64,000 bases of DNA from Flavobacterium aciduliphilum. Lineage in GTDB: Bacteria; Bacteroidota; Bacteroidia; Flavobacteriales; Flavobacteriaceae. Below the pieces are notes generated by a model, which was not told the DNA's origin, made no database searches, and saw nothing but the letters and a program-made list of their open reading frames with translations. The stretch lies in assembly GCF_003268855.1 (NCBI RefSeq), contig NZ_QLSZ01000004.1:168709-232708 (forward strand), in the 5' to 3' direction. Each line of letters starts with the position of its first letter. The stretch's first letter is position 1. The position numbers were made by a program, and so were the translations under genes. This document shows, in pieces, positions 37,163-44,289 of the stretch.

Positions 37163-37355
37163 TTGTCTCTTTTTTGTTGTTTTCTTCTCTTTAAAAAAAG
37201 CATTGAAATTGATTTGATTACATGCATGGGTTGTATTTTTATGCTTAAAAAGTGCTTTTTTACAAAAAAAAAGGTATTTTTATCAAAAAAATGTATGGGG
37301 TATCCGAAAACCATGAATAGAGTAGGAGCAAAAAGATAACCAAACTAAAACTAAA

Positions 37356-38051
37356 ATGAAAAAAAGCGTATTCACCTTAGCCGTTTGCTTAGGTATTTTA
37401 TCCAGCACTCAAGCTCAAAAACTAGATAAATTTGGAGCTGAAATGGGCAAAAAATCCATGATGGGAAAAGAAATTAGAATTCCTTATACTGATTTGACCA
37501 GCTATTTTGGCTATATCAAACCAGGTTCTAAACCAGACGAAGTGAAAAATGGAAAGAAAATGTATTATGTATATGTTTGGATTCCAGTAGCGGCGCCTGA
37601 GATTGGGGTTCGAATGATTTCACCTGCACCGGATAGTGTAAAACCTACAGACAAAGATTATGTGTCACCTGATTTTACAGCTAATGCCAGTGATACTAAA
37701 AATTTCTTTGATACATGGGTAACCTTTGAAAGAGCAGAAGGAATTTTTAAAATTGAAGATGTGGCGGCTAAAGCTAAAACGGCAAAATGGACGACATTAG
37801 ACAGTAATGACGATTCAGGAGAAATGCCTGCACAACCTTCTGGAAGTAAATACAATTCGTTAATGCGTATTACAAGCGACCCATCAAATCCTGCAAAAGC
37901 TATTGTTGTTGGATTGTACCGAATTGGGTTTACAACGTATAAAACAGGAGAAGTACAAGGTAGCTTCTTAGCACAATTAGGTGCTCCTATAAAACTTCCA
38001 GGTGTAGCTGTTGCTGTAAAACCTGAAGATATTGCTAAAGCAGCGAAATAA
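37356..38051 (+). CDS. LipL32-family exported protein (non-lipidated)
   Basis: The 231-residue protein has a signal peptide ending STQAQ (cleavage near 20/21) but no lipobox Cys. Over its whole length it matches my memory of Leptospira LipL32: YFGYIKPGSKPDEV (50-63), YYVYVWIPVAAPEIGVRMIS (70-89), FDTWVTFERA (118-127), KYNSLMRI (165-172) and LYRIGFTTYKTGEVQGSFLA (187-206). The positions equivalent to the calcium ligands described for LipL32 appear kept: D119, T120, D152, D153 and Y166. It is expected to be a soluble periplasmic or secreted jelly-roll-like protein. It stands alone between dxs and a convergent reductase and ends at a strong terminator. Confidence 0.82.
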   Translation: MKKSVFTLAVCLGILSSTQAQKLDKFGAEMGKKSMMGKEIRIPYTDLTSYFGYIKPGSKPDEVKNGKKMYYVYVWIPVAAPEIGVRMISPAPDSVKPTDKDYVSPDFTANASDTKNFFDTWVTFERAEGIFKIEDVAAKAKTAKWTTLDSNDDSGEMPAQPSGSKYNSLMRITSDPSNPAKAIVVGLYRIGFTTYKTGEVQGSFLAQLGAPIKLPGVAVAVKPEDIAKAAK

Positions 38052-38073
38052 AAAGACGCTATTTTAATAAACG

Positions 38074-38100
38074 AAAACGCCCCAAAATATGGGGCGTTTT
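38074..38100. terminator. Strong bidirectional terminator between LipL32-like and reductase genes
   Basis: AAAACGCCCC (38074-38083) and GGGGCGTTTT (38091-38100) form a perfect 10-bp stem with a 7-base loop, with T-rich sequence on both outer sides. It serves the convergent genes on each side. Confidence 0.92.
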
Positions 38101-38114
38101 GTTGTTATGGTGGT

Positions 38115-39167
38115 TTAGACATCATCAAAATCTATAGTTATGTGAGCTGAGGTGGGATGTGCTTGACAGGTTAGTATCAACCCATCGGCAATTTCATTAT
38201 CGGTGAGGATGGCGTTTTTCTTCATGGTTGCACTTCCATGTGTTATTTTAGCCATACAACTGCTACACACGCCTCCCTGACAAGAATAAGGCACATCAAG
38301 ACCTTGTTTCAAGGCAGCTTCTAGTAGGGTTTGTTTTTGACTCATTTCGAAGGTGGTTTCTTCGTCATCCACTAGAATGGTTATGGTTGTGTGCCCGTCG
38401 TGGGTCACGGCTTCTGTGTTTTCTGTTGCTGAAGCGGTGAATAATTCAAATTTAATGTTTTTGTCAGCAACGTGGTGTTCTTTTAGAACGGTTGTTGCCA
38501 GATTTATCATAGCTTCTGGTCCGCATAGATAGAATTTATCGAATTCTTTTTCTTTGTGTTTGTTGTCTAATACAAAGTTGATATTGGCTTTGTCGATTCT
38601 GCCAAATAATTCGTTTTCTATTTTGGTTTGACTGTATACATAGTGCACAAAGAGACGCCCTACATATTTTGATTGCAGTTGGTGGAGTTGTTTGTGGAAG
38701 ATGGTTTCTTCTGGTGTTTTGTTGCCATAGACTAACACAAATGAGCTTTTTGGTTCGTTTTCTAGCACCGATTGTAAGATGGCCATAACAGGTGTAATTC
38801 CGCTACCGGCTACAAAGGCGGCGTAGTTTTTTTGTTTGTCGGCATGAGGTTCGAAAGTAAATTTTCCTTCAGGTTGCCCCACTTCTAGGATGTCGCCCGC
38901 TTTGAGGTTTTCGTTGGCAAATTTTGAGAAGTGTCCGTTTTTAATGGCTTTGATGGCGATTCTTACTTCTCCACTATTGGGTGCTGAACAAATGGAATAG
39001 GCGCGACGAATTTCTTTACCGTCTAGGGTTAGTTTTAGGTTTATGTATTGTCCTGCTACAAAGGAGTAGGCAGCTTGTAATTCGTTTGGGATGTTGAAGC
39101 TAACTGAAACGGCATTTGGTGTTTCGCGTGTTACTTCTTTAATGCTTAATTTATAAAAAGAGGACAT
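38115..39167 (-). CDS. PaaE-like ferredoxin-NAD(P)H reductase with C-terminal 2Fe-2S domain
   Basis: The 350-residue protein starts at ATG 39167 (MSSFYKLSIKEV); an ATG 72 bases further upstream is open but lies above the promoter box. The FAD domain has RRAYSICSAPNSGEV, the NAD(P) domain GSGITPVMAILQSVL and FYLCGPEAM. The plant-type 2Fe-2S ligands are C296, C301, C304 and C334. This layout matches PaaE/HmpA-type reductases that pass electrons from NADPH to an oxygenase or ferredoxin. No phenylacetate (paa) oxygenase genes are nearby, so the partner is unknown. Confidence 0.87.
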   Translation of the reverse strand: MSSFYKLSIKEVTRETPNAVSVSFNIPNELQAAYSFVAGQYINLKLTLDGKEIRRAYSICSAPNSGEVRIAIKAIKNGHFSKFANENLKAGDILEVGQPEGKFTFEPHADKQKNYAAFVAGSGITPVMAILQSVLENEPKSSFVLVYGNKTPEETIFHKQLHQLQSKYVGRLFVHYVYSQTKIENELFGRIDKANINFVLDNKHKEKEFDKFYLCGPEAMINLATTVLKEHHVADKNIKFELFTASATENTEAVTHDGHTTITILVDDEETTFEMSQKQTLLEAALKQGLDVPYSCQGGVCSSCMAKITHGSATMKKNAILTDNEIADGLILTCQAHPTSAHITIDFDDV

Positions 39168-39183
39168 TGTATTTTGTTTTTGG

Positions 39184-39191
39184 CAAAGATA
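39184..39191 (-). promoter_or_regulatory. Bacteroidota -7 box of the PaaE-like gene
   Basis: The minus strand reads TATCTTTG (TAnnTTTG), 16 bases upstream of the chosen ATG at 39167. It argues against the longer reading frame starting at 39239. Confidence 0.6.
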
Positions 39192-39303
39192 GTAAAGATA
39201 ATGGTTTTGTGTTAGGGTTTTTGAGTTATAGGTTCTCATAATGTTACAGTATGAGTTTGTTTATTTGTGTTGAGGCTTCTATTTATTTCAATTTTATATA
39301 ATT

Positions 39304-39358
39304 TGTTTTATATACGCTATAAACACGCTATATATACGTTATAAATATGTTATATATA
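39304..39358. repeat. Five tandem 11-bp repeats upstream of the 39400 gene
   Basis: Units in order are TGTTTTATATA, CGCTATAAACA, CGCTATATATA, CGTTATAAATA and TGTTATATATA, head to tail without spacers. The consensus is yGyTATAwAyA. The array ends 12 bases before a TAnnTTTG box. A period of 11 bp places each copy on nearly the same face of the helix. Confidence 0.75.
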
Positions 39359-39370
39359 TAAATAAAGTAT

Positions 39371-39378
39371 TACTTTTG
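39371..39378 (+). promoter_or_regulatory. Bacteroidota -7 box of the 39400 gene
   Basis: TACTTTTG matches TAnnTTTG. A TTG at 39376-39378 within it is in frame with the gene but cannot sensibly be its start; the ATG at 39400 is used. Confidence 0.6.
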
Positions 39379-39399
39379 TATCAAGTAACACTTGCGAAT

Positions 39400-40143
39400 A
39401 TGGCAACACAAAAAGGGATTTTACCACTTGTAGGCACCTTGGGTGGTGTGAATTTTTATTATAGAAAAGGGAAGCCTGTAGCCCGAAAGGCAGGAGGGGG
39501 TTTTAATGGGAAAGCTATTAAAACGAAACCTAATATGGTGCGGGTAAGGGAGAATGGTTCTGAGTTTGGGCATTGTTCTAGGGTTAAGAGTGCTTTTAGA
39601 CAGGCTTTATATCCTTTTTTGGAACATTATAGTGATGGGCGTTTGCATGGGAGGATGATGAGTTTGTTTCAAGAGATTAAGAAGTTGGACACCGTTTCTG
39701 CAAGGGGGTTGCGTACGGTTGAAAATGGAATCTTGACTCTAGAAGGCAGGGCTTTGTTTAAGAGTTTTAGGTTTACGCCTTCTTTTATTTTTGAGCACAA
39801 GGTTCCTATGAAGGCGCATTATGACGCAGAAGGATGTGTCTATACGATTGAACATTTAGACCTCTCACAGGTTAAGTTTCCTAAAGGGGCTACACATATA
39901 GAATTGAAATTTGGGGTTTTGGGAGTTGCTTTTGATGCTCGTATTTATAACATGTTTATGGCACCGCCTATGGTTTTTGAAAAAGGGGAGCACCCGGGTA
40001 CTTTTGCGATGACGCCAACCCATTTGCCTGAAGTGGGATTGCATCGTTTTGCTTTTCTTGGGGTGTGTTTTTACCAAGAGCTTCATGGGGTGCGGTATGT
40101 TTTGCGTGAGGATGGGAATGTTGGTGTTGCAGTGGTTGGGTAG
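39400..40143 (+). CDS. Hypothetical protein of a Bacteroidota family with a GTxGGxxFYxxxGxxxARxxGG opening
   Basis: The 247-residue soluble protein opens MATQKGILPLVGTLGGVNFY and continues with KPNMVRVRENGSEFGHCSRV and TVSARGLRTVENG. From memory, shorter proteins with the same pattern (a GTIGG..FYKS opening, RTRENGAEFG) are common, often multi-copy, in Bacteroidota, with no known function. The C-terminal half (about 130-247) looks beta-rich and I do not recognise it. The gene is visibly richer in G (many GGG runs) than its neighbours, which may signal transfer or strong expression. It has its own promoter and the tandem-repeat array upstream. Confidence 0.7.
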   Translation: MATQKGILPLVGTLGGVNFYYRKGKPVARKAGGGFNGKAIKTKPNMVRVRENGSEFGHCSRVKSAFRQALYPFLEHYSDGRLHGRMMSLFQEIKKLDTVSARGLRTVENGILTLEGRALFKSFRFTPSFIFEHKVPMKAHYDAEGCVYTIEHLDLSQVKFPKGATHIELKFGVLGVAFDARIYNMFMAPPMVFEKGEHPGTFAMTPTHLPEVGLHRFAFLGVCFYQELHGVRYVLREDGNVGVAVVG

Positions 40144-40285
40144 TGGTTGGGTATTGTAAGGACAGATTGAAGTATTACATTTTAAATATTGAAGTGAAAA
40201 TTTATTGATTTTAAAAATATTTAGTATTAAATAATTTTTTTAGTATGAGATTATTGGTAAGTTTGATAAAAATATTCCTAGTTAA

Positions 40286-42543
40286 ATGAAATACAACAAT
40301 ATTCGTGAAGAAGAACTAAAAAACAAAGTAGGTGCCGATTGGTTCAAGCAATTTGATACTACCGAAATTTTAGGAAACATCGATTTTACTGTTTTTCCAC
40401 AACAAGATAATTTATTTGGGCGCACACCGTTGCTTTGGGCTGAAGCTAAAACTGGGAATTTTGATGTGCCAACCATGTTTGTGCAACTCATTTTAACTAT
40501 TGGCAAGGCTAGAACTTTTGATAAAACCATGCCACCTGCTTTTTTGGGAGCTTTCGATTTTAAAAAAATAGCGTTTGTACCGTATATCAATATTCAAGAT
40601 ATTTTTTATATAAACGATTTCAATTGGAACGTTACACCAAGTAATCACGAAACCAAAGAATTTCAGCTCATTAAACAACGTATTGAAGCGACACTAAACC
40701 AAAATACTTATGTTTTTGATTATCAAAAAGACGAAAAAGAACTCCAAGCGTTTATAAAAAACAATGTAGCCAAAGCCACCACAACCAGTAAATTAAAAAT
40801 TGATAAAAATAATTTCATCCCAATCTATTTACGATGGTTAGACATTGTAAAACCCATCATTGACGTTAATTGGGCCGATTTAAAAAAAGCCAATATCTTA
40901 GACAGCGATTTCTATTTGGCTGATTTGTTTGTTGATGATAAAGACACCCAAACTATTGGAGACGATTTGTCTATTCGAGAAAATTTATTTGTGATGTTTC
41001 AAAATGAAGGCTATAAAATAGCTAAGGAAAACCTTAAGCAAATGTTTGATGCCAACATTACACTCAAAAACAAAGACACCTATTTGCATTTTTGGAAACG
41101 CTACAAACGACCACCTCTTAAAGAATTTCAAGATTATATTATAGAACGCCGCGATTTATTGGTGCCTCAAGATATTCGTGAGCGCAAAGGAGCTTTTTTC
41201 ACCCCACGTATTTGGGTAGAATTATCACAAAAATACTTGACCGATTATTTGGGCGAAAACTGGCAAGACGATTATTATATTTGGGATTGTGCCGCAGGAA
41301 CCGGAAACCTTTTAGCTGGTTTGACCAACAAATACAACATTTACGCCAGCACACTAGACCAAGCCGATGTAAACGTAATGCACGAGCGCATTGATCATGG
41401 TGCTAACTTGCTTAAAAACAATGTGTTTCAATTTGATTTTTTAAATGATGATTTTTGCAAGCACCTAAATTCTCAGAATTTCGCGATTTTTTTCAGGCAA
41501 AACTTGAAAAATTATTTATTACTCCAGCGGATACTTTTGATAATGTGAAAGGTCAATTTCCTATTGGTTTTTTTATATGGAATTTGAATAAAAAGGAAAG
41601 GTTTAATTATTTTGAAGCTGATGTTTTTAATAAACATGAGGATTATATTGGTCCAAAAAATATTTGGTCTTATGATAATATTAAGCTCATAAATGAGTGG
41701 GTAAAAACATTTAGATATTCAAAATCTGAATCTATTGCTACAATTATTGGTGTAGGTAGTGATTTCCAAAATCAAAGATTAGTTAGGTTTGGAGAGCCAC
41801 ATATGAAAGTTCCTGCTTCAAATCATAATTGGCAAACTACTAAGGAAAATTTAATTGAAACTTCAATATACTATACTGTACGACATATTTTTGATTCGAA
41901 TTGGTTAAATGATAGAGATCAATTTCTTTATCCTAATGAAAATTGGAAATCTGATTTTGAATTTCAAAATAATTGTTTAGTAAGTACGCTTTTTAGTAAT
42001 AATATTTCTTCTAGTTTTGGCACCAACCATTGGATACCGTTTACAGAATATGAAGTCAATGCACAAGCCAAGTTTGAAAGTAATTTCATGACTGATTTTA
42101 TAAAAGGGAAGATACAAGCAGAAACCAAAACCTCTGATTTATTCAGTATACCTACTCAACCTGAACACACCGCTTGTCAACCTGAACTTGTTTCAGGTTC
42201 CAACGAGATACTGAAACAAGTTCAGCATGACACTACCAAAGGAGTTCAGCACAACAAAGCGTTAGTTTTCTCAGAAGAAGCCACAGCCGTTTTTGATGCA
42301 GGTCGTGAGTTATGGAAGTACTATCATAAGATTGCTTCGTTATCTCGCAATGACTATAATGTTAACGCTTCTTTATATGACATCAGAGAATATTTTCAAG
42401 GAAGAAACGACAAAGGGAGAATGAATAGTAAAAGTGATGACGTCACCTATATGGCACTCATTGGTGAATTGCGTAACAAATTGGCTATACTTGCGGATAA
42501 GATTAAGCCAAAGGTGTATGAGTATGGTTTTTTGAAGGAGTAA
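40286..42543 (+). pseudogene. Broken N6-adenine DNA methyltransferase / type IIG-like restriction-modification gene (internal deletion plus frameshift)
   Basis: Two overlapping frames together resemble one large methyltransferase. The first (40286-41548) has an N-terminal region with a nuclease-like look (WAEAKTGNFD), then the pre-methylase segment IRERKGAFFTPRIWVELSQ and SAM motif I WDCAAGTGNLLAGL (from residue 333). Near 41455 the frame is lost. The second frame (41455-42543) resumes with APKFSEFRDFFQAKLEKLF, which in intact relatives lies well past the catalytic motif. The NPPY motif IV is found in neither part, so about 100 or more residues appear deleted, including the active site. The C-terminal part also carries an in-frame palindromic repeat. 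It is most likely inactive; residual DNA binding is possible. Confidence 0.78.
42182..42225. repeat. Palindromic REP-like repeat inserted in the methyltransferase reading frame
   Basis: A perfect 15-bp inverted repeat, CTGAACTTGTTTCAG (42182-42196) and CTGAAACAAGTTCAG (42211-42225), flanks a 14-base loop. In the gene's frame it reads PELVSGSNEILKQVQHD, the tell-tale translation of a palindromic repeat that is widespread in bacterial genomes. Partial copies of its edges (CCTGAACAC near 42160 and GTTCAGCAC near 42243) flank it. Confidence 0.85.
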
Positions 42544-42569
42544 AGTTTTATTAAAATTTAAAAAAACAA

Positions 42570-43022
42570 ATGGATTATAAAGTTATTATCTCAATATATG
42601 CTGCATTAATATCAACAATAGTTTTTATTTGGAGGATATACGAGTTTTATCATGATAGAAGGGGGAAATTCAATATTGAGATAAACAAGATTTATAAGGT
42701 TCCTATGTCAAACTCTATTATGAGTAAAGGTGTTGATTTTTTAGTTATTAAAATCACTAATGTTAGCAAAAACAAAAGATATATTGATGAGCCAAGTTTT
42801 GTGAGTAATTCAAAAAACAAGAAGTTTTTCAATTTATTGCTGTTTGACAAGAAAGTAAAATATCCATTACCTTTAGAGTCTGGTGAAACTCATGAATATT
42901 CTGTAGAATTTAATCAAATAATAGATGAATTAAAACAACATAATATTTCAAAAATAAAAACCATCTTGAGAGATACACACAACAAAAAATATTATTCAGA
43001 TTGGTTTGAATTTAAAACTTAA
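42570..43022 (+). CDS. Hypothetical membrane-anchored protein
   Basis: The 150-residue protein has one N-terminal transmembrane helix (about 4-22) followed by a basic segment (YHDRRGKF) and a soluble, beta-rich domain of about 120 residues containing DFLVIKITNVSKNKRYID. This looks like the membrane-plus-beta-sandwich accessory proteins found among phage-defence and mobile islands, but I do not recognise the family. It lies 26 bases after the broken methyltransferase and before the truncated AlbA-type gene. The frame appears intact. Confidence 0.6.
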   Translation: MDYKVIISIYAALISTIVFIWRIYEFYHDRRGKFNIEINKIYKVPMSNSIMSKGVDFLVIKITNVSKNKRYIDEPSFVSNSKNKKFFNLLLFDKKVKYPLPLESGETHEYSVEFNQIIDELKQHNISKIKTILRDTHNKKYYSDWFEFKT

Positions 43023-43106
43023 AAGCGAAAAAACAATTTTAATTTTATTTAAAGGGATATTGGTTAAGAGTGTAAGCGATTGTTATCGAGGAGATAGTTA
43101 AAAAAT

Positions 43107-43613
43107 ATGGTTTTAGAAAAATTTAATATGGAAACATGGAAAGATAAAGCTATAAAAATATTACAAGATAGTTTATTTCCAGTACCTATAGAATTAAACG
43201 AATTGGACTGGAAAAGTGGATTGTCTACAAAAACTGAAAGACTTGGAATTTGCGAAAGAAGAGGTAGTGGAATTGATAGAGCCATTGAAGCGATAGAAGA
43301 AAGAAGATTACCTGCAGTTAAATTTGAAAAAAGCGAGTCGCATACCAGAGTAATTTTATTTCCTCCTAAAGAGCTAAAAGCAATGTCTAAAACAGAAAAA
43401 ATTATGGCTTGCTATCAACATGCTTATTTGCTGTTTGAAGATAGAAAAGAATTAAACAATCAATCTGTAAGAGAACGTTTTGGCATAAAAAAGAATGATT
43501 CGTCTGTGGCATCAAGAATAATTTCAGACACATTTGAAGCAGGTTTAATAATACCCTCAGACCCTGAAATCACATCAAAAAAATACGCAACATATATTCC
43601 ATATTATGCATAA
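43107..43613 (+). pseudogene. Internally deleted AlbA_2/Schlafen-type ATP-binding regulator (in-frame remnant)
   Basis: The 168-codon frame joins two ends of a normally ~450-500-residue family. Residues about 19-46 (FPVPIELNELDWKSGLSTKT) match the start of the AlbA_2 (Schlafen-AAA_4) domain. From residue 47, GICERRGSGIDRAIEAIE and NQSVRERFGI match the C-terminal HATPase_c_4/winged-helix region. The whole middle is absent, and the join falls at the shared ERLG-type sequence, so the frame survives. An alternative start is the ATG at 43128. The product would keep a DNA-binding-like tail but no ATP site; it may be dead or a small regulator. Confidence 0.7.
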
Positions 43614-43627
43614 TTCTATAAAATCTT

Positions 43628-43696
43628 ATTTGCAAAGTAAATCCCAAAACAACAAAAACTGTTGATTATCAAGGTTTTTTTATTTGCAAAGCAAAT
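43628..43696. repeat. Pair of short inverted-repeat copies (ATTTGC-AAA-GCAAAT)
   Basis: ATTTGCAAAGTAAAT (43628-43642) and ATTTGCAAAGCAAAT (43682-43696) differ at one base; the second is a perfect 6-bp inverted repeat with a 3-base loop. Both are followed by CC and lie 54 bases apart. Confidence 0.5.
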
Positions 43697-44254
43697 CCTC
43701 ATTAATAAAAAGAGTAAAGAATATTTCCAAAAAAAGTTTGTGTGTGAAATCTAATTTAACGAGCTTACTCTTTTCGCGTTCGTTTGGTTAATAATGAGAT
43801 TCCGAAATAAATTCTTAATGATAAAATAGACGTTTGGGATGACGGTTGAGGCTGGTTTACATTCTATTCATTAACTCTAGGGCTTTATTGATGCTCTTTA
43901 TGTTTTCAAAAGTGAGTAATAAAAAGTTTAAAACTTGTAAAATGTCTTCACAAATGAGAATAAAACCATATTTGAGTAGCTAAACATAAATTATTATAAA
44001 ATAGAAATTCAGATAGTTTATGTATATGATGATTAAAATAAAGGTTTTTAACATCATCACTTTATGCTATAATCTCAAAGAATCATAAATTTTAACTTAA
44101 CATTACCTCAACAAATAAAATTTATGATTTATCAATGAAAAAGTAAAAAACTATAATTATCAATACTTTTATAGCTTTTTTAATTTAGATATTAACAATT
44201 ATTATTGTATAGTTTTTTTATATTAACATTAAAATATCTTATGTCATTTATTTT

Positions 44255-44262
44255 TATGTTTG
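44255..44262 (+). promoter_or_regulatory. Bacteroidota -7 box of the 44290 gene
   Basis: TATGTTTG matches TAnnTTTG and lies 28 bases before the ATG at 44290. Confidence 0.5.
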
Positions 44263-44289
44263 TTAATGTAAATATTTAACTTATTAATT

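Larger units (their letters stand above)
43614..44289. other. Gene-free region with degenerate remnants
   Basis: These 676 bases hold no convincing gene. They contain two copies of a short inverted repeat (43628-43642 and 43682-43696). On the minus strand, a 40-codon open stretch (43858-43979) ends ENIKSINKALELMNRM and may be the tail of a lost gene. The last 200 bases are very AT-rich and lead into the promoter of the 44290 gene. Confidence 0.5.

Noticed and set aside
39304..39358. CRISPR or plasmid-origin iterons
   Set aside because: Units are 11 bp without spacers, there are no cas genes and no replication initiator gene nearby.
42156..42255. PELVSGS-type peptide as a conserved protein domain
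   Set aside because: It is the translation of a palindromic DNA repeat, not a protein module.
41455..42543. Independent second gene after the methyltransferase
   Set aside because: Its start is a TTG inside the broken gene, and its sequence is the expected later part of the same protein.
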